Below the pieces are notes generated by a model. It was given only the letters and a program-made list of their open reading frames with translations. It searched no databases and had not been told where the DNA came from. Of a stretch of 64,000 nt of DNA, positions 1 through 10,756 are shown piece after piece; within the stretch, counting starts at the first letter, position 1; every line of letters begins with the position of its first letter. The DNA is from Mikania micrantha (taxonomy: Eukaryota; Streptophyta; Magnoliopsida; Asterales; Asteraceae), in the NCBI GenBank assembly GCA_009363875.1, contig CM018695.1, positions 50,391,161 through 50,455,160 of the forward strand, in the 5' to 3' direction. A program made the position numbers and the translations under genes.

Positions 1-2009
1 CTACGCAAGATGAATCACTTGGTACATAATCATCTGGTTGAGGGAGTTAGCATAAAGAATTTCAAGCTGTCTGATATCTGTGTATCTTGCAAGAAAGGGA
101 AGCAAACAAAGCAGCCTCACAAATTGAAGAAATTTCACTCTATCAATGTTCCTCTGGAGCTTCTCCATATGGATCTGTTTGGTCCAGTGAACCGGAAGAG
201 TATAGCTGGAGATCAATACTGTCTTGTTATCACGGATGAATATTCCAGATACTCTTGGGTTTTCTTTTTGAAGGAGAAATCTGAAACGTTTGAGTGTATT
301 CAAGTATTGGTTACCAAACTTGAATCACTCTACAAGCTCAAGATTCGTCAGTTTCGCACCGATAATGGAACAGAATTTAAGAATCATAACATGGAGACAT
401 TTTGTAATGCACGGGGCACTGTGCAACAATTTAGTGCTCCATATGTTCCTCAGATGAATGGTGTGGCTGAAAGGAAGAATAGGACATTGATTGAGGCTGC
501 TCGAACCATGCTTGCTGATTCATCCCTGCCGGTTCAGTTTTGGAATGAAGCTGTAGCTAATGCGTGCTATACATTGAACCGGGTACTGATTGTGAAAAGA
601 CATGGGAAAACTTGTTTTGAACTGCTCCACAACAGAAAGCCAAATCTTAAGTATCTTGAACCATTTGGTGCACCGTGCACTATGCTTAAGAAACAAGAGT
701 AGGGCAAGTTCAATGAGAAGGTAGAAGAGGGGTATTTTCTTGGGTATAGTACTCCAAATAAAAGAGTTTACAATACATCAACTCATAATGTGGAGGACTG
801 GTACCATGTAGATGTTCAGAAATATTCTATGCCCCCTCCCGGAAAAGGCCCAGATTGGATGTTTGATTATTGTGGTCTTTTTGATTCCTTCAATATGCCT
901 CCCATGTATTCGGATGAAGATGTTGCAGTTCAGATGTTGTATGATGCACAGAATGCACCTGATGAGCCTTTGCAACCTTCATCTGAATCTATTCCATCAA
1001 CACAGATAAATGATGACAGCTCAGACACAGATGACAATCTTCACCCTGCTGGTCCTGAACCAGATGTAAACAATCTCGTACCAGATCTTGAGGATTTGAA
1101 TCTAAACAACCTGGATTCTCAGGTTGAAGTTCCAGATCATCCTGTTGGCAGAATTCATCGAATTCATCCTCAAGAAAACATAATTGGAAGTCCTTTGGAT
1201 GGAGTTAAGACAAGAAATCAGTTTTCTTCAGGAGGTCTTGCTGACATACTTGATTTTGCAGATGTAAGCTTTTGTGCCCATTCCTGATTTATCTCCCAGG
1301 TTGAGCCACGTACAGTCACTGAAGCTTTAAAAGAAGAATCTTGGGTGGATGCCATGCAAGAAGAACTCTTGCAATTCAAAAAGTTAGGTGTTTGGCAATT
1401 GGTAGACAAACCCAAAGGTGCAAAAGTGATTGGTACTAGATGGGTTCTTCGGTGTAAGAAAGATGATCACGGGATCAATATACGAAACAAAGCACGTCCG
1501 GTTGTTCTGGGATTCAGACAGATCGAAGGTTTGGACTATAATGAAGTATTTTCACCCGTTGCTCGACTTGAAGCCATTCGTATCTTCTTGGCTTATGCAT
1601 CCTTCAAAAGATTCAAAGTTTATCAGATGAATGTAAAAAGTGCATTTCTTCATGGTGTGATACATGAAACAGTGTATGTAAGTCAACCTCCCGGGTTTGA
1701 GGATCCATTGCATAGAGACCAAGTCTACAAGCTAGAAAAGGCCTTATATGGATTGCATCAAGCGCCGCGAGCCTGGTATGAAACATTGTCTACTCATCTT
1801 CTGAACAACGGGTTCAGAAGAGGTGTCATTGACTGTACACTGTTCATTTGAGAAGAGGATGGTGACTTACTCTTGGTGCAAGTATATGTGGACGACATCT
1901 TCTTCGGTTCAACAAATGATGATCTGTGCAAAGATTTTGAGAAGGTTATGAAAGAGAAGTTCGAAATGAGCTCAATGGGAGAAATGAAATTTTTTCTGGG
2001 ATTACAAGT
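1..2009 (+). pseudogene. Copia pol, integrase to reverse transcriptase (5' part)
   Basis: One reading frame runs from the window edge to 2009, broken by TAG at 700-702, TGA at 1285-1287 and TGA at 1849-1851; because the frame never changes, these look like point mutations. The start holds the GAG-pre-integrase zinc-finger end (CVSCKKGK). The integrase core follows with HMDLFGPV, FRTDNGTEF and NGVAERKNRT, giving the D, D and E catalytic residues. An acidic linker at about 900-1180 leads to the RT, whose VYVDDIFFGS active site lies near 1882-1911. The protein resumes at 13715 after the gypsy insertion. It would cut and join element DNA and copy RNA into DNA in a virus-like particle; it is now non-functional. 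Confidence 0.9.
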
Positions 2010-4961
2010 TGTGACACCTCGCAATTTCCAGGTCAGCAATTCTATTATTTTATTAATAATGTTTATTATTATTTCATACGTGGCACTAGAATGAATGCAT
2101 TTAGTGTGACACGGGGCACAACGGACCAAACACACCGATAATTCGAGGAATTATCGCACGAAACTCGCACGTGTCTTGAATGACGAACGTTGGTGAACGG
2201 ATCGAACCACATTACACTTTCACTGCACAATTAGGTTCCAAAGAACCTAAGTTAGTAGAACAATGCTTAGGTGTCGAGGAACGATGACCGTATTCGAGAA
2301 ATACGAGAAATTCGGTTCAAAACAATGAAATTGGGCCTATTGGACTCAGCCGAGACCCATCGCGGTACGCGATGGACACCAACTTGGGCCTTTGCGGTAC
2401 GCGAAGCTTGAGCGGGGAAATTTGAATTCTCCGAAAAGAGTCGCGTTACGCGACGACCGATCATCTTCAACCACCGCGGTACGCGGCGTGTTTCGGGAAC
2501 AGAATGAATATTTTAATCACCGCGGTACGCGGGGTTGCTTTTTGTGCAGCCTCCGCGGTACGCGACGACCCCAACACGCCAAATCTTTATAAAACCAAGA
2601 CTTAATCATTTCTGTTATCCCTTCCACCGAATTCTCGCGATTGAACCCATCTTCCTCGACCATATTCACCTGCAAATCACCTTTTGCACCCTTTGGAAGC
2701 CATTTGCAACACTTGAGAAGTCCCATTTGAAGCTTTTGGTGATTAGAGTGAGCTAAGGAGCACCATTCATCACCGTGAACGACCTAGAGTTGCTGTGAGG
2801 GTTATTCCAGACCTGCTCAAGTCCTATTTCGTGGATTCCAGATCTTGTAAGGTAGTCTTTATAATCAATCTTGCTTAAAACAATCACTAGGCACACATGC
2901 AAGCATTGTAGGCTACATGCATCACCATCATCACATTAACCACAAATTTTGGAGGTTAATAATCTGTTATTGGAAGTGTATATTACTGATTTGACGATTT
3001 GATTACGATCTATGATGATTCTTATTGAAATAAATGGCCATATGTTGTTTTTGTAACGTGATGGCTACTTTGATCAACATGCATGAATGATCCATGATGT
3101 TTTGTGTGATCTTTGATATTGTGATGTTGTTAGAAGTAATATTGATGATGTTCTACATGATTTAGAATGTTGGATTAAGTCAAAAGTGGTCATTTGGGAC
3201 TTATTACTATAAATAGAAACTTTATTCTTGCAAGTATATGATTAATGATGAAATGGCCACCATGCAGGTGATTTGATCTAAGATTTATGCTTAAAATGAT
3301 GTTTAGAAACTATTGTGACGAGTACTTGATGCATAGGAATGTCTAGAATAGTCAAAAGTATGATTTTTATGAATGTTACTATAAATAGTAACATTTTATC
3401 ACGAGATTTCACATGGTTGATAAGTATGATAATGTTATGAGTCTAACATGCTTATTTTAGTGATTTAATGATGATATTGAAAGAATATGTTGATTTGGAG
3501 ACTTGATTTTGGTTATTCCTATAGGTTACTAAAATAGTAACTTTATTTCGCGAAATTGTAAGTGGGAGCATGCTAGACATAACGGTTATGAATAAATGGC
3601 TAATAATGATTAGGATAGTGACGTTTAGATCATATTAGTTGTTAAACTTGATGAAATATGCTTATTTTAGAAACTTTCTAATTATGGAAACTTTTACGCG
3701 CAAACTATGTTAAACCGGCTATGTGTAATTATGTGCTATGTGATAACATGCTCATTTAGGATAAATATGCATGTTAGAATAATCGGAATATGATTCTATG
3801 CATGATTTGCCAAATATGGAAACTTTCCTAAAATAGGAACTTACCATAGATAGTAAGTTTCCTCATAGGAATGATTTTGGTATCCGTACACTCCACACAA
3901 CACTAAACCACACACTACATGAATACTTGATCCAAACCGTCACCAACGGGTCATTAGGTCAAACACGGTCAACACGGTCAAACACGGTCAACTCGACCCA
4001 CATAACCACTTAGTGTTGCTGAACACTAACACGGTCCTGTGAGACCCGCACTTGTGAACACAAACTCATAGTACATATGTGATATAGGTGACTACTAGCC
4101 GGCGAGCTACACTATCTCTATTGAGCTAACGCATTACTTAAACTCAGGTGAGTTTACGGCCCCACTTTTACTCTTTAACTGTTTTGTTAAACTATTGGGG
4201 TGAGAATACAATGCAACTGTTTTAGATATATGACTGGTATGTTGTGAAAACCATTTTTGAGTGTAACCATTATCGCATGAAGTCCTCACTTATCCTTACC
4301 GTTAGTTGTATAACAAACGAGTCGTAATTACGTAGTACTACTGGGTTTGACTAGCCCCACTCGGCACCAATGTTGACTGGAGGTCATAACGAGTGTAATT
4401 TCGATGTTGATGTCGGGTTCAGCGATGACCCGCGGAGGCAAACGGAAACAGTCGAGTTTCGGTAAGATGAACTGACACACTCCACGGATCGTAGTATCCA
4501 ACAACTAAACTTAACATACCCAGTATATGTCTGTTTACTATTTCAGTCTGTCTAAACCTGTGAACTCACCAACTTTTTAGTTGACACTTTTTCGCATGTA
4601 TTCTCAGGTAACTAATGGTGCACACGCTAGGACGCTCACCAGGACTCACTAAGGAGTCAAGCTTACATATAGACTCATGTCCTAGGCTTGTGTGCATTGA
4701 ATGTGTTTTAAAACAGATTAAACTTTTGTAGTACTTGTTAAACAATTTACTTTTCCGCTGCAACATTGTTTAAGTATGAATCCGCTGTTTTTGTTGTTAA
4801 ACATATTTTCCGCTGCTTATTAAATGAAAACTTGTATTGTTTTACAATCTGTGTGAATGTGTAACTCATATAGAGTCGTTCTATTTGACCAAGAGCTGTG
4901 ATCCTGGCCACGTCACACCCACGTGGACTGACACCACGAGTGGGAATTTGGGGGTGTGACA
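2010..4961 (+). repeat. 5' LTR of gypsy 1
   Basis: Direct repeat of 10757-13709. It begins TGTGACACCTCG and ends GGGGGTGTGACA. A TATA box at about 2586-2596 divides a short U3 of roughly 0.6 kb from an unusually long R/U5 of about 2.3 kb. A run of GGTCAA-type repeats lies at about 3955-3997. Most differences from the 3' LTR lie in the first 900 bp. Apart from these motifs the LTR holds no coding sequence that I can recognise. Confidence 0.95.
2357..2596 (+). promoter_or_regulatory. Palindrome cluster and TATA box in U3 of gypsy 1 LTR
   Basis: Six imperfect palindromes with core CGCGGTACGCG lie at about 2357-2375, 2391-2405, 2440-2454, 2473-2487, 2519-2534 and 2552-2567. They are followed within 20 bp by TTTATAAAACC at 2586-2596, the likely TATA box. 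Flanking bases vary but stay complementary: AT/AT, GT/AC and CC/GG pairs surround the same core. The 3' LTR copies at about 11105-11315 are the same apart from a few bases; there the second and third palindromes are perfect where the 5' copies carry single changes. Function is unknown; a binding-site array, a DNA cruciform or an RNA hairpin array are all possible. Confidence 0.75.
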
Positions 4962-4964
4962 GAC

Positions 4965-4980
4965 TGGTATCAGAGCCTTG
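4965..4980 (+). other. Primer binding site of gypsy 1
   Basis: TGGTATCAGAGCCTTG lies 3 bp after the end of the 5' LTR. TGGTATCAGAGC matches the complement of the 3' end of plant initiator tRNA-Met, the usual primer for minus-strand DNA synthesis of such elements. Confidence 0.92.
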
Positions 4981-5116
4981 GTTATAGGGAACTAGGTTTG
5001 TATTTAGTAAACTTAGACTATAATCACTGCTCTACACTAGACACTACACTTACCATTTGCACACTGATATTACTATTATTATTGAACTGTTGTTTACTAA
5101 TCTGAGAACTTACAGG

Positions 5117-5875
5117 ATGGCCGATAACAACAGAGATGCTAACAGGAACCCGGGCAAACGCCCAGCGGTCGACGACTTGACTGAGGAGAGTCGACGCAGG
5201 ATCGACAGCATTGTGGCTCAGGTAGACACTGAGATGGAGAGGCGAGCCCAGATGCTGGCACGGGAGCGATACTGGGGATGGTTGCCTAACCTCCTACGAG
5301 ATTGGGTAGTGGGAGAGCGGGTGCCTACGCCACGATACAAGGGCGATACCTCTAAAGGCCCGCGACTACCGGCACTTGGGATGCCGATGGAGAGAGCCTT
5401 CGCGGCTCATGTTGCCGTAACACGGCGGGAGCTTCGGAGACACGCCGAGCTAGCCGATGAGGTTCGCGTTCTTCGCGAGAAGGACGATCGCCTGGAAAGG
5501 CGAAGCGACCGGTTGGAGGAGCAGAACGATCGTTTGGAGGAGCAGGTGGAGACCTTACGTCTTCAGGTGTCCCAGCTTATGTCGCAGCACGGTCAGATAG
5601 TCGATGTCATGCAGGAGCATGACGGGCGCATCACTGAGAACCGGACGGACATAACCGAGACTCAGGCGATGGTGCAGGCCAGCGACGCCATGCTCAACGC
5701 ACGGGCGGCGCAGTTTATCGAGGAGCCGCCAGCTGAGGACGACGAACCACAGTTCGAGGCCGAGGACCTCGAAGAGGGGGATTTTGACGAGGATCTCGAC
5801 GAGGACCCAGAGGAGGATGACGGTGATGGGGACGCAGCTAGTGACATCTCCCATGTCTCCATGGACTCAGACTAG
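5117..5875 (+). CDS. First ORF of gypsy 1, coiled-coil acidic protein of unknown function
   Basis: An intact 252-residue frame starts with ATG at 5117, chosen because it follows a splice-acceptor-like TTACAG and starts the first well-composed stretch. It lies ahead of gag. Residues about 55-105 are basic and globular in composition; residues about 120-180 form a heptad coiled coil rich in Leu, Arg and Glu (DRLEEQNDRLEEQVETL); the tail from about 205 is very acidic and ends in Ser-Asp. I do not recognise a family. A related acidic frame lies in the same place in the minus-strand gypsy element (25411-25928), so it is a component of this lineage. Possible roles are oligomerisation or particle assembly (speculation). 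It is more intact than the neighbouring gag-pol. Confidence 0.6.
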   Translation: MADNNRDANRNPGKRPAVDDLTEESRRRIDSIVAQVDTEMERRAQMLARERYWGWLPNLLRDWVVGERVPTPRYKGDTSKGPRLPALGMPMERAFAAHVAVTRRELRRHAELADEVRVLREKDDRLERRSDRLEEQNDRLEEQVETLRLQVSQLMSQHGQIVDVMQEHDGRITENRTDITETQAMVQASDAMLNARAAQFIEEPPAEDDEPQFEAEDLEEGDFDEDLDEDPEEDDGDGDAASDISHVSMDSD

Positions 5876-6155
5876 TGGATTTCCTTATTTTGTACTGTTT
5901 TTCCTTTTATTTCATTTTGGCCTAGACGAGCGGGATGTGCTCGGAGAACTTGCATTGTACTTTCTTTTCAAATTATTGTACTCCAAAGTTTGATATTAAT
6001 GAGAATTATGCTTTATTATTTGTTGTATTGTTATGACTGCTATTGATACAATCTCTGTTATTATATCTAACTTAACGTCTGACATGACAACTATTCTAAC
6101 CTTGGCTAACACGTGACACATGTTGACTAACACTCTAACCCCTCTATATAGAGAT
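5876..6155 (+). other. Spacer between first ORF and gag of gypsy 1
   Basis: About 280 bp of AT-rich sequence without coding signals. It separates two frames that would be read from one genomic RNA, so it may be a leader or an intron. No convincing splice pair could be fixed. Confidence 0.4.
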
Positions 6156-9100
6156 ATGTCCGGAAGAGGAACCAATGCCCTACGACTCAAACTCAAGGCC
6201 GAAAAGGCACGGATCGACATGATGGTCGAGCGCAAATTCAACAAGGTACTCGCAGAGTACGAAGCTAACCGACATGCCAGTGAGACGAGTGGCTCTAACA
6301 ATGGTATTAACTTCTTCCTAACACGACTAACATAGTATAGGCAGCCTAGACACTAACACGTGCATTAAATTCCGATGCACAGGATCTCATGGGAGCGTGG
6401 CAAAGGGATGCTCATTTAAGGCTTTCCTGAGCTGTCACCCTCACAAGTTCCAAGGTACTGAGGGAGCAGTGGGACTGCTTCGTTGGATCGAGAAGCTGAA
6501 GTCAGTCTTCTCTATGGCCGAATGCTCGGAGGAAAACCGGGTTAAATATGCCACGGGAACACTGGAAGGACCAGCACTCACCTGGTGGAACACTCATGTC
6601 TAGACACTTGGACTGAACACCGCAAACTCCATTTCTTGGGAGAATTTTACAAGGATGCTTCACGAGGAATACTGTCCCCGTGACGAAATCCGGAAGCTTG
6701 AGGAGGAATTTTGGGTGCACAAGATGGTGGGATCCGAAATCGAAAATTACTGTACTCGGTTTCATGAACTGTGCAAGCTCTGCCCGGAAATGGTGACGCC
6801 GGAGTATAAGAAGATCGAGCAATTCATTAGCGGATTGCCGGAGCAAATCCAGAGTACGATAACTGCTTCCGACCATACCACCATCCAACCACTGATTCGC
6901 TTGGCACACAAACTGACAGACCAGGCGGTAGCTCAAGGGAAACTGCCAAAGAGGGGTGAACATCTGAAACCCCAGGAACCCAAGCGGAAGTGGGAACCCA
7001 GCAGCAACCGCACTTTCTCACCGCAACAACCGACCCAACCCCGACCAGCACCAGCCAAAGTCTTCACCGCCACCCAACCAAACACCCAAGGCAAGGGGGG
7101 ATACCAGGGCAACAGCCCAAAATGTAACCACTACAACTTCCATCACTTTGGCCCGTGCAAGAGGGTCAAATGCACCAACTGTGGGCGAAATGGGCACATG
7201 GCCAAAGAATGTCGATCAAACCCCAACCCCAACCACAATAAAGACAACACATTAAAGGGATGCTTCACTTGCGGGAAGCCGGGGCATATGCGCAGAGATT
7301 GCCCGCAAAACAAGAACGCAGGCGGCAACCCAGCAAGGGGAAGGGCGTTCGTGATCGGATCCGGTGAAGCTAAAGATGATCCAAACGTCGTCACCGGTAC
7401 GTTTCTTTTAAATAATGTCTACGCCAGTATATTATTTGATACCGGTGCCGATAGGAGTTTTCTCTCTAGTGAATTTAGTAAATTGCTGGATATGACACCA
7501 ACACCACTAGATTATAAGTATACCGTAGAGTTAGCTGATGGCAAACTTATCGAAACACAACATATCATCAAAGGGTGTGTTCTAACACTAGCAGACCATC
7601 AATTGGTGATTGACCCGATGCCAGTAACTCTCGGAAGCTTCGACGTGGTGATTGGAATGGATTGGCTATCTGCGAACCATGCCGAGATCGTGTGCAACGA
7701 GAAGATTGTACGAGTTACATTACCAAGTGGCGAGCAGATCTCAATCCAAGGAGAACGATGCGGGATACCATTAAACATTATGTCCTGCATGAAGGCAAGC
7801 AAATACCTGCATAAAGGATACACGGCTATTCTAGCACTTATCTCCGAACAATCTAAGAAGGAACGGAAGATTGAGGACATCGCTGTTGTTCGCGATTTTC
7901 CGGAGGTTTTTCCTGAAGATCTACCGGGACTGCCACCAGCGCGACAAGTGGAGTTCCAGATAGATTTAGCACCAGGAGCAGCACCGATAGCCAAGGCACC
8001 ATACCGATTGGCTCCTACTGAAATGCAAGAGTTATCTAATCAACTACAAGAGTTGTTAGATAAAGGATTTATTAGACCGAGTTTCTCACCTTGGGGAGCT
8101 CCGGTCTTATTCGTGAAAAAGAAGGACGGTTCATTTCGAATGTGCATCGACTACCGAGAACTAAACAAGGTGACGATCAAGAATCGATACCCTCTACCTC
8201 GAATAGTTGACCTGTTTGACCAACTACAAGGGTCAAGTTACTATTCGAAAATCGATTTAAGATCCGGTTACCATCAACTCAGAATACAGGAGGAAGACAT
8301 ACCAAAGACAGCATTCAGGACACGGTACGGACATTACGAGTTTCTAGTCATGCCTTTTGGATTGACTAACGCACCGGCGGTATTCATGGATCTCATGAAT
8401 CGGGTGTGTAAACCGTATCTCGATAAGTTCGTAATCGTATTTATTGATGACATTTTGATCTATTCTAAGACTCAAGAAGAACATGCCGATCACTTGAGAC
8501 GTGTCTTAGAACTACTGAAGAAGGAACAAGTATACGCGAAGTTCTCCAAATGTGATTTCTGGATTCGCGATGTTCAGTTCCTTGGACATGTAGTAAACGA
8601 GAAAGGGATACACGTAGACCCAGCCAAGATCGAGGTAATCAAGAATTGGGCAGCACCTAAGACCCCAACTGAGGTGCGGCAGTTCTTAGGTTTGGTCGGG
8701 TACTATAGGCGGTTTATAGAGGGATTCTCGAAGATCGCGCAATCATTGAATTCCCTTACACACAAAGACAAGAAATTCGAATGGGGAGAAAAACAAGAAA
8801 CTGCTTTCAATCTGTTGAAGCAGAAATTGTGCCCTACACCAATTTTATCGCTACCAGATGGGTGCGAGGATTTTGTGGTATACTGTGACGCATCAAAGCA
8901 AGGACTCGGTTGTGTGCTGATGCAACGCGAGAAAGTTATAGCATATGCGTCACGACAATTGAAGGTGCACGAAAAGAACTACACAACCCACGATTTGGAG
9001 TTGGGAGCCGTAGTGTTCGCACTGAAGATCTGGCGACACTATCTGTATGGCACCAAGTGTACAATATTTACGGATCATAAGAGCCTACAGCACATTTTCG

Positions 9101-10721
9101 ACCAAAAGGAGCTGAACATGAGACAGCGCAGATGGGTCGAGCTAATAGGCGATTATGACTGTGCAATCAAGTATCACCCTGGGAAGGCTAACGTAGTAGC
9201 CGACGCACTAAGCCGGAAGGAAACAACCAAACGCGTACGCGCACTGCAACTCACCATCCACTCCGAACTACCGAATCAAATTCGGGTCGCTCAACAAGAA
9301 GCATTGAAAGCCGAAAACCTCACTCTCGAAGCCATGAGAGGGATGGACAAGCAGATGAAACAGAAAGACGCCGGAGCTTACTACCTAATGGATCGCATTT
9401 GGATCCCACGTTTTGGAGACATGAGGAAGGTAGTGATGGACGAAGCTCATAAGAGCCGATACTTAGTTCATCCAGGTTCTGACAAAATGTACCACGATCT
9501 AAAGGCAACTTATTGGTGGCCTAACATGAAGTCAGAAATCGCAACGTATGTGAGTAAATGTCTGACTTGCTCAAAGGTCAAGGTAGAATACCAGAAGCCT
9601 TCAGGATTACTCCAACAGACGGAAATTCCAGTATGGAAGTGGGAACAGATTTCCATGGATTTTATTACCAAGCTGCCGAAGACAGCGAGTGGTTGCGATA
9701 CCATCTGGGTTATCATCGACCGACTCACGAAATCGGCACACTTCTTACCGATTAAGGAAACAGAAAAACTGGAGAAGTTAACCCGAGTCTACTTAAAGGA
9801 AATCGTATCCAGTCACGGAGTCCCAACCTCTATTATATCTGACCGAGACAGCCGTTTCACGGCACATTTTTGGAAGTCCTTACACAAGGCGCTTGGGACA
9901 AGATTGGATATGAGCACTGCCTATCACCCACAAACAGATGGTCAGAGTGAACGAACCATCCAGACCTTGGAAGGCATGCTTCGAGCATGTGTGATTGACT
10001 TCGGTAACAACTGGGAGACTCACTTACCTTTGGTGGAGTTTTCGTATAATAACAGCTACCACACCAGCATTGGAGCTGCACCTTTTGAAGCACTCTACGG
10101 ACGTAAATGCAAATCACCACTCTGTTGGGCGGAAGTTGGTGAAAGCCAACTGACCGGACCCGAACTCGTGCACGAAACAACTGAAAAGATCGTGCAGATA
10201 CGTAATAGAATGGCAGCAACTCGAGACCGACAAAAGAGCTATGCTGACAAGAGGCGCAAACCTTTGGAATTCCAAGTGGGAGACCGAGTACTCCTTAAAG
10301 TCTCACCTTGGAAGGGAATGATTCGATTCGGGAAGCGGGGAAGTTAAATCCTCGTTATATCGGACCATTCGAGATCACTAAACGAATAGGCCCCGTGGCC
10401 TACGAACTACAACTACCGCAAGAATTGAGTAGTGTACACAACGTGTTTCACGTCTCAAATCTCAAGAAATGTCTATCAGACGGAACGCTCACGATTCCTT
10501 TGGAGGAAATCCATATTGACGAACAACTTCACTTCGTTGAGGAACCGGTGGAAATCATGGACCGGGAACTCAAGAAGCTGAAACTCAGTAAAATACCTAT
10601 TGTAAAAGTTCGATGGAACTCACGGCGAGGACCGGAATACACCTGTGAACGGGAGGATCAGATGAAAAAGAAATACCCTCACTTATTCTCCGACCAGACT
10701 AACACCGGCAACACGAACTGA
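6156..10721 (+). pseudogene. gag-pol of gypsy 1
   Basis: Gag starts at ATG 6156, continues after a probable 79-bp intron (6304-6382), and is stopped by TAG at 6601-6603 where the related minus-strand element has a Gln codon. The frame then stays open to 10347. Two CCHC zinc knuckles (CTNCGRNGHMAKEC and CFTCGKPGHMRRDC) lie near 7170-7306, preceded by a third, degenerate one. Protease has LFDTGADRS near 7435. RT has VIVFIDDILIYS near 8432. RNase H has YCDASKQGLG near 8881, integrase an HHCC finger near 9440-9575, then D, D, E in MDFITKLPK, SDRDSRF and TDGQSERT. A missing base in a G run near 10340 shifts the frame; the chromodomain-like tail follows at 10348-10721 (VKVRWNSRRGPEYT). Conserved motifs are intact, consistent with recent death. 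Confidence 0.92.
6304..6382 (+). other. Probable intron in gypsy 1 gag
   Basis: The frame hits stops after an Asn-Asn-Gly at 6297-6305. GT at 6304 and AG at 6381-6382 bound 79 bp containing CACTAACAC, a plausible branch site; joining them keeps the frame (Gly codon split after its first base). The minus-strand gypsy element has the same gag region in one uninterrupted frame, which supports removal here. An alternative is a small internal duplication or insertion. Confidence 0.5.
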
Positions 10722-10756
10722 ATTTCGGGACGAAATTCCTATTAACTGGGGGATGA
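10720..10756 (+). other. Hairpin plus polypurine tract of gypsy 1
   Basis: GAATTTCGGGACGAAATTC (10720-10738) can form an 8-bp perfect stem with a 3-nt loop. It is followed by AACTGGGGGATGA, the polypurine tract that primes plus-strand DNA synthesis, directly before the 3' LTR. The same arrangement occurs at 63018-63051 with one G-U pair in the stem. Confidence 0.8.
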
